Positions 17,464-26,729 of a DNA stretch of 33,355 bases are shown piece after piece. This DNA is from Burkholderiales bacterium RIFCSPLOWO2_12_FULL_65_40 (GTDB lineage: Bacteria; Pseudomonadota; Gammaproteobacteria; Burkholderiales; Burkholderiaceae_C): positions 1-33,355 of the forward strand of contig MESL01000004.1 of the NCBI GenBank assembly GCA_001770955.1. Direction: 5' to 3'. Both the position numbers and the translations under genes were made by a program. Position 1 is the first letter of the stretch. Every line of letters starts with the position of its first letter. The notes under the pieces are model-generated. The model did not search any database. It was not told the origin of the DNA and was given only the letters and a program-made list of their open reading frames with translations.

Positions 17464-18437
17464 TGGGCCGGCGCATCCTGGTCACAGGCGCCAGCGGCTA
17501 CCTGGGCCGCCAGGTGGTGGCCCGTCTGGCCGACCCCGCACTTCAGGCCGGCCCCGCCTGCGTTGTGGCCCACGACATTCGCGCCAGCACCGAACGCCTG
17601 CCCGGCGTGGTGTACGAGGAGGCCGACATCCGCGACCCGCGCCTGGCCGACACCATCGCGCGCCATGGCATCGATACCGTAGTGCACCTGGCCTCCATCG
17701 TCACGCCGGGCAAGGACAGCCGGCGCGACTTCGAATACGACGTGGACGTGAACGGCACGCGCAACGTGCTGCAGGCCTGCGTGCAGCATGGCGTGCAGCG
17801 CATCGTCGTGTCCTCCAGCGGCGCAGCCTACGGCTACCACGCGGACAACGCCGCCTGGCTGACCGAGGACATGCCCGTGCGCGGCAACGAGGTCTTCGCC
17901 TACGCCCACCACAAGCGGCTGGTGGAGGAGATGCTGGCGCAATACCGGGCGCAGCACCCGGCGCTGGAACAGGTGGTGCTGCGCATCGGCACCATCCTCG
18001 GCGCCACCGTGCGCAACCAGATCACCGACCTGTTCGAGAAGCCCCGGCTGCTGGCTCTCCGGGGTTCGGACAGCCCCTTCGTCTTCATCTGGGACCAGGA
18101 CGTGGTGGGCATCATCGTGCGCGCCGTGGGCGACGGGCCTGCGGGCATCTACAACGTGGCGGGCGATGGCGCGCTCACCATCCACGAGATCGCCGCGCGC
18201 CTGGGCAAGCGCTGCCTGGTGCTGCCCGCCGCCCTGCTGCGCACGGCGCTGGCGCTGCTCAAGCCGCTGGGACTGACGCAGTACGGGCCGGAGCAGCTCG
18301 ACTTTCTGCGCTACCGGCCGGTGCTGCTGAACACGCGACTGAAGGAAGTTTTCGGCTACACGCCCCAGTACAGCTCGTCCGAGGTGTTTGATCTCTACCG
18401 CCTGACCCGCCACAGACAAGGCCCGGAAAACACATGA
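17460..18437 (+). CDS. Extended SDR / NAD-dependent epimerase-dehydratase family
   Basis: The predicted protein has 325 residues. The Rossmann motif is VTGASGYLGRQVV near the N-terminus. DTVVHLASIV and NGTRNVLQA follow, then VSSSGAAYGY with the catalytic Ser, and YAHHK as the YxxxK pair. This is the extended SDR layout used by sugar-nucleotide epimerases and by 3-beta-hydroxysteroid dehydrogenases. The absence of any sugar-nucleotide gene nearby leans toward an alcohol or sterol-type substrate, but this is an inference. The start at 17460 overlaps the transporter stop (ATGA); 17463 is also possible. Its stop overlaps the next SDR gene in the same way, so the genes are translationally coupled. 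Confidence 0.9.
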   Translation: MMGRRILVTGASGYLGRQVVARLADPALQAGPACVVAHDIRASTERLPGVVYEEADIRDPRLADTIARHGIDTVVHLASIVTPGKDSRRDFEYDVDVNGTRNVLQACVQHGVQRIVVSSSGAAYGYHADNAAWLTEDMPVRGNEVFAYAHHKRLVEEMLAQYRAQHPALEQVVLRIGTILGATVRNQITDLFEKPRLLALRGSDSPFVFIWDQDVVGIIVRAVGDGPAGIYNVAGDGALTIHEIAARLGKRCLVLPAALLRTALALLKPLGLTQYGPEQLDFLRYRPVLLNTRLKEVFGYTPQYSSSEVFDLYRLTRHRQGPENT

Positions 18438-19270
18438 GCACACGATCCTTCCAGGGCCGCTGCGTGGTGGTCACCGGCGCGGCCAGCGGGCTGGGCCGGG
18501 CACTGCTGAACGCCTTTCACGCAGCAGGTGCACAGGTCGTGGCGCTGGACCGCGACCGGCAAGCGCTGGGGGCGCTGCAGACCGACCCGGCCCTTCAGAC
18601 CGGACAACCCTGGCTGGCCATCGCCTGCGATGTAACCGACCTGACTGCCTGCAAGGCGGCCATGGCACAGGCCATCGAACGTTTCGGCGGCGTCGACGTA
18701 CTGATCAACAACGCCGGCATCGCACACCGCAGCCTCTTTGCCGACACCCATGTGGCAGTGCTGCGCCAGGTCATGGACATCAACTTCTTCGGCGCCGTGC
18801 ACTGCACGCACGCCGCGCTGCCCAGCCTGCGCGCGCGGCGCGGCCTGGTCGTGGCGGTATCGAGCGTGGCGGGTTTCGCGCCGCTGATCGGCCGCACGGG
18901 CTACGCCGCCAGCAAGCATGCGCTGCACGGTTTTTTCGACAGCTTGCGCTCGGAAGTGGAAGACGACGGCGTGGGCGTGCTCGTGGTCTGCCCGTCGTTC
19001 ATCGCCACCGGCATCGATCGCGCCGCGCTCGGTGCGGACGGCCGCCCCGCCGCGCAGCCACGCCAGACCACCGGCGGCCAGGCCACACCCGAAGCCGTGG
19101 CGCGGGCCATCGTGCAGGCCGCCCGCAGCGGCCGCCCGCTGCTGCTGCACAGCCGCACCGCGCAACTGGCCTGGTGGCTCACCCGGCTGTGGCCCGCGCG
19201 CTATGCCGCCGTGATGAAGCGCCGCCTGCGCGCCGACTTCCTGCCGCACCCCAAGGAGACTTCTGTATGA
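18434..19270 (+). CDS. Classical short-chain dehydrogenase/reductase
   Basis: The predicted protein has 278 residues. The cofactor motif is VTGAASGLGRAL; an acidic Asp after the second strand (VVALDRDR) suggests preference for NAD(H). NNAGIAHRS, then the Ser in VSSVAGFAP and Tyr/Lys in GYAASKHALHGFF, complete the catalytic set. A basic C-terminal segment (MKRRLRADFLPHPKE) is present. It probably oxidises a hydroxyl group of the same substrate handled by the preceding extended SDR. Both ends overlap the neighbours by ATGA, which places it firmly within the five-gene unit. Confidence 0.93.
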   Translation: MSTRSFQGRCVVVTGAASGLGRALLNAFHAAGAQVVALDRDRQALGALQTDPALQTGQPWLAIACDVTDLTACKAAMAQAIERFGGVDVLINNAGIAHRSLFADTHVAVLRQVMDINFFGAVHCTHAALPSLRARRGLVVAVSSVAGFAPLIGRTGYAASKHALHGFFDSLRSEVEDDGVGVLVVCPSFIATGIDRAALGADGRPAAQPRQTTGGQATPEAVARAIVQAARSGRPLLLHSRTAQLAWWLTRLWPARYAAVMKRRLRADFLPHPKETSV

Positions 19271-21054
19271 AAAAACACTGGAGCACACTGGCCCTGCTGG
19301 CCGGGTTCAGCCTCTCGCCGCTGGCGGCTGACTTCACCGTGGCCGGCCCGGACGGCAAGCCGCTGGGCCTGGCCATGGTGACACGCACGGCTGTGCAGCC
19401 AGCCCAGGTGGATGCATCCGACAACGACTACCCGGCCTCGGGCCTGTTGCAGCAAGGCGTCTTCGAGCACACGCGCTTTACCGATGCGCAGGGCCGCGTG
19501 GCGCTGCCGGACACGCCCGGCGCCTACCGGGTGCGGCTGCGCAAGCCCGGCTACCGCGACCGCGTGATCGAACCGGACGCGCTGGCCCGGCCCGCCGCCT
19601 GGCGCATGGAGCCTGAGACCGACCTCAAGGCACTGGCCGAGCAGCGCCCGTCCAACGCCTGGACCTCCACGCTCCTGCCCGGTCGCGACGACCTGCGCAA
19701 GGAGTTCATGGCGCAGTGCGGCTTCTGCCACCAGCAGGGCTCGGCCTTCCTGCGGCGCGAGCGCAGCGCGCAGGAATGGGACGAGACCATCGCCCGCATG
19801 GTGCGCTACGGGGCGCGCCTGTCCAGCGCGGCGCAGAAAGAGCTGCCCGCCGTGCTCGAAGCCCACTGGAAGGAGATCCAGGCACACCCCGGCAAGGTGC
19901 CTGCGGGCACGCCCTGGCCCCAGGCGCTGTCCGGCGCGGCCATCAGCGAACTGGCCATTGGCGACCGCTTCTCGCAGATGCACGACCTGCTGCGCCACAG
20001 CAACGGCATGGTGTACGTGGGCGACAACCTGCAGGACCGGCTGTACGAGATCGACCCGCAGACCGGCGCCTACACCGTGTACCGCATCCCTGCCCAGCCG
20101 GGCGATGCACTCGGTGGCCTGCTGGCCGGGCGGCTGCGCGACTTTCCCAAGCACGAGACCTACCAGGGCATCCACTCGCTGGTGGAGGCACCGCGCGACG
20201 GCCACATCTTCATCACCCCCTCCTACCAGCGCCGCCTGATCGAGTTCGACCCGCGCACCAAGCGCTTCAAGGGACACGCCATGGACGGCGGCTTCTACCC
20301 GCACACCGTGCGCGTGGACGGCAAGGACCGCGTGTGGTTCACGCTGGCGCTGTCCAACCAGGTGGCCATGTTCGACCGCGCCACGCAAACCTTCCGCACC
20401 TACGATCTGCCGTTCCGCAGCCTCATGGAACGGCTCACGGTGAAACTCACGCCGCTGATCTTCCAACTCATCGGCTGGGGGCTTCCCATCACCAACTGGG
20501 TGAAGGTCGATGCCGTTTCCACCGGCGTGCCCCTGCCCTACGGCATTGACATCACCCCCGACGGCAAGGTCTGGATCGCGCGCCTGCACACCCAGGAGAT
20601 CGGCCGCATCGACCCCGAGACCGGCACGGTGACCATGATCCCCACCCCCCTGAAGAACCCGCGCCGCCTGCGCACCGACCGCGACGGCAACCTCTGGATC
20701 GCCATGTTCAGCGAATCGGCCATCCTGCGCTACGAGCCCGCCAGCGGCCGCTTCACGCCGTTCGAGCTGCCCGTGGAGCCACGCGGCAGCGACACGCCCT
20801 ACGCCCTCAACGTGGACCGCGAGCGCCACCAGGTCTGGGTCAACGGCACCAACTCCGACAGCGTGCACCGGCTCGACATCGCCACCGGCCAGTGGACGCA
20901 TTTCCCGCTGCCGCGCCGCGCCACCTTCACGCGCGACGTGGAGTTCATGCCCGACGGGCGCGTGCTGCTGTCGGGCGCGAGTTTCCCGTCGTGGCACATC
21001 GAGGATGCCCAGCCCACGCTGATCCAGCTCACTCCCGGCGGTAAAGCGCCATGA
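19267..21054 (+). CDS. Secreted fusion: Ig-like domain, c-type haem motif and Vgb-like beta-propeller
   Basis: The predicted protein has 595 residues. A signal peptide ends near LSPLAA (about residue 21). Residues of about 22-105 look like a carboxypeptidase-regulatory or transthyretin-like beta domain. CGFCH at 151-155 is a c-type haem site, with a possible Met178 ligand. From about 215 onward there are propeller repeats of the virginiamycin B lyase/SMP-30-like kind, for example GKVWIARLHTQEIGRIDPET, DRVWFTLALSNQVAMFD and GNLWIAMFSESAILRYEP. The protein should be periplasmic with one covalent haem. Action on antibiotics is not implied; an electron-accepting hydrolase or dehydrogenase for the operon's substrate is more likely. 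It is coupled by ATGA to the SDR before and the MFS gene after it. Confidence 0.87.
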   Translation: MKKHWSTLALLAGFSLSPLAADFTVAGPDGKPLGLAMVTRTAVQPAQVDASDNDYPASGLLQQGVFEHTRFTDAQGRVALPDTPGAYRVRLRKPGYRDRVIEPDALARPAAWRMEPETDLKALAEQRPSNAWTSTLLPGRDDLRKEFMAQCGFCHQQGSAFLRRERSAQEWDETIARMVRYGARLSSAAQKELPAVLEAHWKEIQAHPGKVPAGTPWPQALSGAAISELAIGDRFSQMHDLLRHSNGMVYVGDNLQDRLYEIDPQTGAYTVYRIPAQPGDALGGLLAGRLRDFPKHETYQGIHSLVEAPRDGHIFITPSYQRRLIEFDPRTKRFKGHAMDGGFYPHTVRVDGKDRVWFTLALSNQVAMFDRATQTFRTYDLPFRSLMERLTVKLTPLIFQLIGWGLPITNWVKVDAVSTGVPLPYGIDITPDGKVWIARLHTQEIGRIDPETGTVTMIPTPLKNPRRLRTDRDGNLWIAMFSESAILRYEPASGRFTPFELPVEPRGSDTPYALNVDRERHQVWVNGTNSDSVHRLDIATGQWTHFPLPRRATFTRDVEFMPDGRVLLSGASFPSWHIEDAQPTLIQLTPGGKAP

Positions 21055-22247
21055 TGCGCCGCCACGGCGCCTTCTTCCTGTCGTGCCTGCTGGCCTTCAC
21101 GGCCGGCCACATGTTCAACTACACCGTGATCCTGTACCTGCAGGAGGCCGTGGGTTCGGACTGGCTCTCGGGCGTGGGCTTCGGGCTGGCCTTCGGCAGC
21201 TCACTCGTGTTCGGCTGGTTTGCCGGTGTGCTGTGCGACCGCGTGCCGCCCCACCGCATCATCCACGGCGCGCAGGCGCTGTTTCTTGCGGGGCTGGCCT
21301 GCCTGTGGTGGGCACAGGCAGGCGGGGCCACGGGCCGCGTGGGCTGGACGCTGGGCGGCGCCTTCCTCGGCGGACTGGCCTGGTCGTTCGTCGGTCCGGC
21401 ACGGCTCGCCACCATCGGCCAGATCGCCAGCGCCGAGGAACTGCGCCCCGCCACCATCGTGTTCAACCTGCAGGTGCTGGTGGGCTTTGGCCTGGCCCCT
21501 CTGCTGATCGGTCTGGTGCGCAGCCGTGCCGGCTGGGAGGCCGTGCTGGCCGTGGCGGCCGGGTGCTTCGCCGCCGCATCGCTGCTGCTGGTGCGGCTGC
21601 GCACAAGGGCCGTGGCCCAGGGCGCCCAGGCCTCGGTGCTGGCCGACATCCGCCAGGGCTTCACCACCGTGGCGGCCGACCCGCTGCTCACCCAGCTCAT
21701 GCTGGCGGCCATTCTGGGCTATGCCATGACAGGACCACTGCAGATCCTGCTGCCCAAGCTGGCACGTGAGGTGCTGCAGCTGACCGAGCTGCAGCGCGGT
21801 GCCTACCTCGGCCTGCTGGCGCTGTCGCTCATCGCCGGGGGCATCGCCGCACTGGCGTTGGCGCGTCGCTTGCACCATGGCCGCGTGGTGCTGGCCGGTA
21901 TCGGCACCGGGGGGCTGCTGTTCGCCACTCTGGGCCTGCTCACGCAGGCGCAACAGTCTGCCCTGGCGCTGGCGGGCGTGGGGCTGGCAGGAGGACTGGT
22001 CATCAGCCTGGTGGTGGCAGGCATCCAGGCCCGGGCACCCCTGGCCCTGCGCGGGCGGGTAATGGCCATGTATTCCATCATCTCGCAGGTGGTGCCGGCG
22101 CTCTCGGGCGTGGCTGCGGGCGTGCTGGTCCACAGCACGGGCGTGATCCGCGCGGTGCAGTGGTCTGGTCTGGCGCTGGCGGGGCTGGTGGCAATGGCGG
22201 CCTGGCGCATGGTGCGGCTGCGCCAGCACGGCGGAAACACAGCCTGA
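21051..22247 (+). CDS. MFS transporter
   Basis: The predicted protein has 398 residues with about 12 hydrophobic helices. The loop between helices 2 and 3 carries the short MFS signature GWFAGVLCDRVPPHRII, and a second conserved stretch VFNLQVLVGFGLAPLLIG follows helix 4. The overall look is of the EntS-like/MFS_3 group, which contains exporters, but the direction is not decided by sequence. It is the last gene of the operon; ATG 21051 overlaps the propeller gene stop. With an importer at the first position, a likely job is exporting a product or a toxic intermediate, or taking up a second related compound. Confidence 0.9.
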   Translation: MMRRHGAFFLSCLLAFTAGHMFNYTVILYLQEAVGSDWLSGVGFGLAFGSSLVFGWFAGVLCDRVPPHRIIHGAQALFLAGLACLWWAQAGGATGRVGWTLGGAFLGGLAWSFVGPARLATIGQIASAEELRPATIVFNLQVLVGFGLAPLLIGLVRSRAGWEAVLAVAAGCFAAASLLLVRLRTRAVAQGAQASVLADIRQGFTTVAADPLLTQLMLAAILGYAMTGPLQILLPKLAREVLQLTELQRGAYLGLLALSLIAGGIAALALARRLHHGRVVLAGIGTGGLLFATLGLLTQAQQSALALAGVGLAGGLVISLVVAGIQARAPLALRGRVMAMYSIISQVVPALSGVAAGVLVHSTGVIRAVQWSGLALAGLVAMAAWRMVRLRQHGGNTA

Positions 22248-22298
22248 TCGCATAAAATCTGCGGTTCCCTATCCCTTTCCCGCCACGCCCGGTGGCCC

Positions 22299-22322
22299 AA
22301 CGGCATCCCGAGGGATGCCGTT
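22299..22322 (+). terminator. Strong hairpin between MFS gene and valS
   Basis: A perfect 11-bp inverted repeat (aacggcatccc at 22299-22309, gggatgccgtt at 22312-22322) is separated by only two bases, so the working loop is probably four. It is followed by gctcttta, a poor T-tract. It lies 24 bp before valS. It may end the five-gene operon, or, if transcription starts after the taaaat at 22253-22258, it lies in the valS leader. No T-box features were seen. Confidence 0.55.
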
Positions 22323-22345
22323 GCTCTTTACAGACCAGTGCACCC

Positions 22346-25234
22346 ATGAACGATCCTGTCCAGCAACCCGGCCTGCAATCCCTGTCCAAATCCTTCGAGC
22401 CCGCCGCGCTGGAAGCCCACTGGGGCCCCGAATGGGAAGCCCGGGGCTACGGCACGGCCGGATTCCGGGGCACCGGCAAGGCCCAGGCAGGCGAACCGGC
22501 GTTTTCCATCCAGCTGCCGCCACCCAACGTGACGGGCACGCTGCACATGGGCCATGCGTTCAACCAGACCATCATGGACAGCCTCACGCGCTACCACCGC
22601 ATGAAGGGTTGCAACACAGTCTGGGTGCCCGGCACCGACCACGCGGGCATCGCCACGCAGATCGTGGTGGAGCGCCAGTTGCAGGAACAGGGCATCAGCC
22701 GCCACGACATGGGCCCCACGCCCCCCGAGGCGCGCAAGAACTTTGTCGCCAAGGTGTGGGAATGGAAAGAAAAGTCGGGCAACACCATCACCACGCAGAT
22801 GCGCCGCATGGGCGACAGCGTGGACTGGAGCCGCGAGTACTTCACCATGGACGACAAGCTCAGCAAGGTCGTCACCGAAACCTTCGTGCGCCTGTACCAG
22901 CAGGGCCTGATCTACCGCGGCAAGCGCCTCGTCAACTGGGACCCCAAGCTCCAGTCCGCCGTGTCGGACCTGGAAGTGGAGAACGAGGAGAAAGACGGCT
23001 CACTGTGGCACATCGCCTACCCGCTGGCCGACGGCTCGGGCCAGCTCGTGGTGGCAACCACCCGCCCCGAGACCATGCTGGGCGACGTGGCCGTGATGGT
23101 GCACCCCGAGGATGAGCGCTACAAGCACCTCATAGGCCAGATGGTGAACCTGCCGCTCTGCGAGCGCCAGATCCCGGTGATCGCCGACGACTACGTGGAC
23201 CGCGAATTCGGCACCGGCGTGGTCAAGGTCACGCCCGCGCACGACCAGAACGACTATGCCGTGGGCCAGCGTCACAAGCTGCCGATGATTTGCGTGCTGA
23301 CGCTACAGGCCACCGTCAACGAGAACGCCCCCGCCAAATACCAGGGCATGGACCGCTTCGTGGCCCGCAAGGCCGTGGTGGCAGACCTCGAAGCGCTGGG
23401 CCTGCTGGTCGAGACCAAGAAGCACAAGCTCATGGTGCCCATCTGCACCCGCACCGGCCAGGTGGTCGAGCCGATGCTGACCGACCAGTGGTTCGTCGCC
23501 ATGAGCAAGGTGGGCGAAGGCGATGCCACGGGCAAGAGCATCGCGCAGAAAGCGATTGACGCCGTGGCCACGGGCCAGGTGAGCTTTGTGCCCGAGAACT
23601 GGGTCAACACCTACAACCAGTGGATGAACAACATCCAGGACTGGTGCATTTCGCGCCAGCTCTGGTGGGGCCACCAGATTCCGGCCTGGTACGACGAAGA
23701 CGGCAAGGTCTACGTGGCGCGCGACGAGGCCGAAGCGCAGGCCCAGGCCCCAGGCAAAAAGCTGCGCCGCGATGACGACGTGCTCGACACCTGGTACTCC
23801 TCCGCGCTGGTCCCTTTCAGCACCATGGGCTGGCCCGAGCATGGCACGGCCGAGACGGACGACTACAACCTCTACCTGCCCAGCAGCGTGCTGGTGACGG
23901 GCTACGACATCATCTTCTTCTGGGTCGCCCGGATGATCATGATGACCACGCACTTCACGGGCCGCGTGCCGTTCAAGCATGTCTACATCCACGGCCTGGT
24001 GCGCGATGCGCAGGGCAAGAAGATGAGCAAGTCCGAGGGCAACGTGCTCGACCCCGTGGACCTGATCGACGGCATCGCGCTCGACCCCCTGCTCGACAAG
24101 CGCACCCAGGGCCTGCGCAAGCCCGAGACGGCGCCCCAGGTGCGCAAGAACACGCAAAAAGAGTTCCCCGACGGCATTCCGGCCTACGGCGCCGACGCGC
24201 TGCGCTTCACCTTCGCGGCGCTGGCATCCCTGGGCCGCAGCATCAACTTCGACAGCAAGCGCTGCGAGGGCTACCGCAACTTCTGCAACAAGCTCTGGAA
24301 CGCCAGCCGCTTCGTGCTGATGAACTGCGAAGGCCAGGACTGCGGCATCAATGCCCCGCAGGGCGGCGGCAGCTGCAACGACGGCCACCTGAGCTTCACC
24401 CAGGCCGACCGCTGGATCGCCTCGCGCCTGCAGCGCGTCGAGGCCGAAGTGGCCAAGGGCTTTGCCGACTACCGCCTCGACAATGTCGCCAACACGATCT
24501 ACGACTTCGTCTGGAACGAGTTCTGCGACTGGTACCTCGAAATCGCCAAGGTGCAGATCCAGACCGGCGACGCCGCCCAGCAGCGCGGCACGCGCCGCAC
24601 GCTGATCCGCACGCTGGAGACCATCCTGCGCCTGGCGCACCCCATCACGCCCTTCATCACCGAAGAGCTGTGGCAGAAGGTGGCGCCCGTGGCGGGGCGC
24701 AGCGGCCCTTCGGTCAGCATCGCGGCCTACCCGCAAGCACAGCCCGAGCGCATCGACGAAGCCGCCGAGGCCCATGTGGCGCGGCTCAAATCGGTGGTGG
24801 ACGCCTGCCGCACGCTGCGCGGCGAGATGAGCGTCTCGCCCGCCACGCGCCTGCCGCTGTACGCCGTGGGCGACGCAGAGTTTCTGCGTGGCGCAGCGCC
24901 CGTGCTGCAGGCCCTGGCCAAGCTCAGCGAGGTCAAGGTGTTCGACGACGAAGCGCAATGGGCCCAGGCCGCGCAGGCCGCCCCCGTGGCCATGGCGGGC
25001 GAGGCACGCCTGTGCCTGCACATGGAGATTGACGTGGCCGCCGAAAAAGCCCGCCTGTCCAAGGAAGCCGCCCGCATCGAGGGCGAAATGACCAAGGCCC
25101 ACGCCAAGCTGTCCAACGAAGCCTTTGTGGCCAAGGCCCCGGCCGCCGTGCTCGACCAGGAAAAGAAGCGCCTGGCCGACTTTGGTGCCACCCTGGAACG
25201 CCTGCAGGGCCAGCTGGCCCGACTGGGTGCATGA
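22346..25234 (+). CDS. valS: Valine-tRNA ligase
   Basis: The predicted protein has 962 residues, normal for ValRS. It charges tRNA-Val with valine in the cytoplasm. The class I signatures are [13 protein letters not shown] (HIGH region, about residues 60-72) and KKMSKSEGN (about 557-565). The editing domain shows [13 protein letters not shown]. The [13 protein letters not shown] segment appears as [16 protein letters not shown]. The C-terminus has the long charged coiled coil that binds tRNA ([18 protein letters not shown]). ATG 22346 is chosen because the conserved NDPVQQP and SLSKSFEP begin right after it; the ribosome site is weak. It is transcribed in the same direction as the upstream operon but separated from it by a hairpin. 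Confidence 0.98.
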   Translation: MNDPVQQPGLQSLSKSFEPAALEAHWGPEWEARGYGTAGFRGTGKAQAGEPAFSIQLPPPNVTGTLHMGHAFNQTIMDSLTRYHRMKGCNTVWVPGTDHAGIATQIVVERQLQEQGISRHDMGPTPPEARKNFVAKVWEWKEKSGNTITTQMRRMGDSVDWSREYFTMDDKLSKVVTETFVRLYQQGLIYRGKRLVNWDPKLQSAVSDLEVENEEKDGSLWHIAYPLADGSGQLVVATTRPETMLGDVAVMVHPEDERYKHLIGQMVNLPLCERQIPVIADDYVDREFGTGVVKVTPAHDQNDYAVGQRHKLPMICVLTLQATVNENAPAKYQGMDRFVARKAVVADLEALGLLVETKKHKLMVPICTRTGQVVEPMLTDQWFVAMSKVGEGDATGKSIAQKAIDAVATGQVSFVPENWVNTYNQWMNNIQDWCISRQLWWGHQIPAWYDEDGKVYVARDEAEAQAQAPGKKLRRDDDVLDTWYSSALVPFSTMGWPEHGTAETDDYNLYLPSSVLVTGYDIIFFWVARMIMMTTHFTGRVPFKHVYIHGLVRDAQGKKMSKSEGNVLDPVDLIDGIALDPLLDKRTQGLRKPETAPQVRKNTQKEFPDGIPAYGADALRFTFAALASLGRSINFDSKRCEGYRNFCNKLWNASRFVLMNCEGQDCGINAPQGGGSCNDGHLSFTQADRWIASRLQRVEAEVAKGFADYRLDNVANTIYDFVWNEFCDWYLEIAKVQIQTGDAAQQRGTRRTLIRTLETILRLAHPITPFITEELWQKVAPVAGRSGPSVSIAAYPQAQPERIDEAAEAHVARLKSVVDACRTLRGEMSVSPATRLPLYAVGDAEFLRGAAPVLQALAKLSEVKVFDDEAQWAQAAQAAPVAMAGEARLCLHMEIDVAAEKARLSKEAARIEGEMTKAHAKLSNEAFVAKAPAAVLDQEKKRLADFGATLERLQGQLARLGA

Positions 25235-25245
25235 TGCACCACCGC

Positions 25246-25282
25246 CACGGCCCCCTGTAGCGGGGGGGTGGCCCGGGCCGTG
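25246..25282 (+). terminator. GC-rich hairpin after valS
   Basis: Arms cacggcc (25246-25252) and ggccgtg (25276-25282) enclose a second C-run/G-run pairing. No T-tract follows, so intrinsic termination is uncertain. It begins 12 bp after the valS stop. Confidence 0.4.
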
Positions 25283-25325
25283 CCCCTTGCACCGCAGGCG
25301 GGCGGAGCTCGCCCCCTGGCCATTC

Positions 25326-25430
25326 ACTATCAAAATAAGAGCTATCAGCGCTTATTTCCATTGGTTTTTTATATAAAACCATTCAAATTCATTGACCCAC
25401 AAGCGCCAGCAGCTCATTTTTAAGGAGCAA
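25326..25430 (+). repeat. Dispersed palindromic repeat, copy 6, with enlarged loop
   Basis: The left arm agctatcagcgctt (about 25339-25352) and the right arm aagcgccagcagct (about 25400-25413) are nearly complementary and are followed by catttttaagg, as in the other copies. The arms are separated by about 47 nt of AT-rich sequence where other copies have 5-7, as if further DNA had been added to the loop. The right flank runs directly into the AAGGAG ribosome site of galU. Confidence 0.65.
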
Positions 25431-25435
25431 ACACC

Positions 25436-26320
25436 ATGCACCAAGCCCCCGTCCGCAAGGCCGTTTTCCCCGTCGCGGGCCTGGGCACGCGCTTCCTGCC
25501 GGCCACCAAGGCATCGCCCAAAGAGATGCTGCCCGTGGTGGACAAGCCGCTGATCCAGTACGCCGTGGAAGAGGCCTACGCCGCCGGCATCCGCCACATG
25601 ATCTTCGTCACCGGCCGCAGCAAACGCGCCATTGAGGACCATTTCGACACCGCCTACGAGCTGGAGAGCGAACTGGAAGCGGCGGGCAAGCAGGAACTGC
25701 TGGCCCTGGTCCGCTCGGTCCAGCCCGACGACATGGACTGCGCCTACGTGCGCCAGCCGCGCAGCCTGGGCCTGGGCCACGCCGTGCTGTGCGCCGAGCC
25801 GCTGGTGGGCAACGAACCCTTCGCCGTGCTGCTGGCCGACGACCTGATGATCGGCCCGCGCGGCGGCACGCCGGTGCTCGCACAGATGGCGCAGGCCTTC
25901 CGCCAGCAAGGCCGCTCACTGCTGGCCGTGCAGGAGGTGCCGCTGGACCAGGTGCGCCGCTACGGCATCGTCGCCGGCGAACCGGCCGGTGGCCCGCTGA
26001 TGCGCGTGCAGCGCATCGTTGAGAAGCCTGCACCCGAGGCTGCCCCCTCGCGCATGGGCGTGGCGGGCCGCTACATCCTCACCCCGGCCATCTTCGAGGA
26101 AATCCGCAACCAGCCCAAGGGCGCGGGCGGCGAGATCCAGCTCACCGACGCCATCGCCCGCCTGATGGCGCACGAGGCCGTGTACGCCTTCCAGTACGAG
26201 GGCAAGCGCTACGACTGCGGCAGCAAGGAAGGCTTTCTGGAGGCCACCGTGGAATTGGCCCTGCAGCACCCGGAGGTGGGGGCATCGTTCCGGGAATATC
26301 TCAAAACGCTGAGTCTTTGA
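25436..26320 (+). CDS. galU: UTP-glucose-1-phosphate uridylyltransferase
   Basis: The predicted protein has 294 residues, as in other bacterial GalU enzymes. It makes UDP-glucose for polysaccharide and envelope synthesis. The nucleotide-binding signature [17 protein letters not shown] is at residues of about 9-25, followed by [20 protein letters not shown]. Further family marks are [37 protein letters not shown] and the terminal [18 protein letters not shown] lies about 9 nt before ATG 25436 and is the last part of palindrome copy 6. It lies 201 bp after valS and is probably transcribed separately. Confidence 0.97.
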   Translation: MHQAPVRKAVFPVAGLGTRFLPATKASPKEMLPVVDKPLIQYAVEEAYAAGIRHMIFVTGRSKRAIEDHFDTAYELESELEAAGKQELLALVRSVQPDDMDCAYVRQPRSLGLGHAVLCAEPLVGNEPFAVLLADDLMIGPRGGTPVLAQMAQAFRQQGRSLLAVQEVPLDQVRRYGIVAGEPAGGPLMRVQRIVEKPAPEAAPSRMGVAGRYILTPAIFEEIRNQPKGAGGEIQLTDAIARLMAHEAVYAFQYEGKRYDCGSKEGFLEATVELALQHPEVGASFREYLKTLSL

Positions 26321-26325
26321 ATTTC

Positions 26326-26353
26326 TGCACCGAGTCCGCTGCGGCTTGGTGCA
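26326..26353 (+). terminator. Hairpin after galU
   Basis: Arms tgcaccgag and cttggtgca pair over nine positions with one G-T pair, six bases after the galU stop. There is no T-tract, so it may be a rho-dependent stop or an RNA-stabilising hairpin. Confidence 0.45.
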
Positions 26354-26413
26354 AGCAGTCCACCCCCAACGCTCCAGGGTGGGGTCGATTTGCGTAGCGA
26401 GCGGGCTGAGCGT

Positions 26414-26497
26414 GGGTAGAGCACCGCAGCCGTACTGGCGTACGGCGAGGAGCGCAGGCCCGGGATCGGCCCGCGCAGTAGCAAAGCGGCCCTACCC
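26414..26497. other. Structured non-coding element (possible repeat or small RNA)
   Basis: An outer stem gggtag (26414-26419) / ctaccc (26492-26497) encloses a perfect 7-bp hairpin gccgtac-tggc-gtacggc (26429-26446) and a further G/C-rich segment gggatcggcccgcgc. It occupies most of the 177-bp gap between the convergent galU and TusA-like genes. The inner hairpin is symmetrical, so either strand could fold. No RNA family is recognised. Confidence 0.4.
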
Positions 26498-26725
26498 TCA
26501 GCGGCGGCGCAAGACGTGGATGTACTCCTCACCCACCGTCTGCTGCTCCACCAGCTCGTTGCCGGTCTGCTTGGCGAAGGCCTGAAAGTCGCGCAGCGAG
26601 CCACCATCGGTGGCCAGAACCTTGAGCAGTTCGCCGCTCTGCATGTCGGCCAGGGCCTTCTTGGCTTTCAGGATGGGCAGGGGGCAGTTGAGCCCGCGCG
26701 TGTCGATTTCTTTGTGGATTTGCAT
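26498..26725 (-). CDS. tusA: TusA-family sulfur carrier
   Basis: The predicted protein has 75 residues with the family signature TRGLNCPLPILKAKKAL, where Cys14 in the CPLP motif would carry the persulfide, and the second-half strand GELLKVLATDGGS. TusA proteins relay sulfur from cysteine desulfurase for tRNA thiolation, molybdenum cofactor or sulfur oxidation. Family membership is clear; the precise paralogue is not. It starts 4 bp after the NUDIX gene and is close to cysM, which suggests a loose sulfur-related transcription unit on the minus strand. ATG 26725 is used because the protein starts directly before the conserved strand. Confidence 0.88.
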   Translation of the reverse strand: MQIHKEIDTRGLNCPLPILKAKKALADMQSGELLKVLATDGGSLRDFQAFAKQTGNELVEQQTVGEEYIHVLRRR

Positions 26726-26729
26726 GGTG

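Noticed and set aside
19267..21054. Antibiotic (streptogramin) resistance function for the Vgb-like protein
   Set aside because: The propeller resemblance is only at repeat level, and the signal peptide, haem motif and operon point to a periplasmic metabolic role.
22261..22345. T-box riboswitch before valS
   Set aside because: The leader is too short, lacks a T-box sequence and specifier loop, and T-boxes are not expected in this group.
23303..25333. Long minus-strand open frame opposite valS
   Set aside because: Antisense shadow; valS on the other strand is complete and its motifs are intact.
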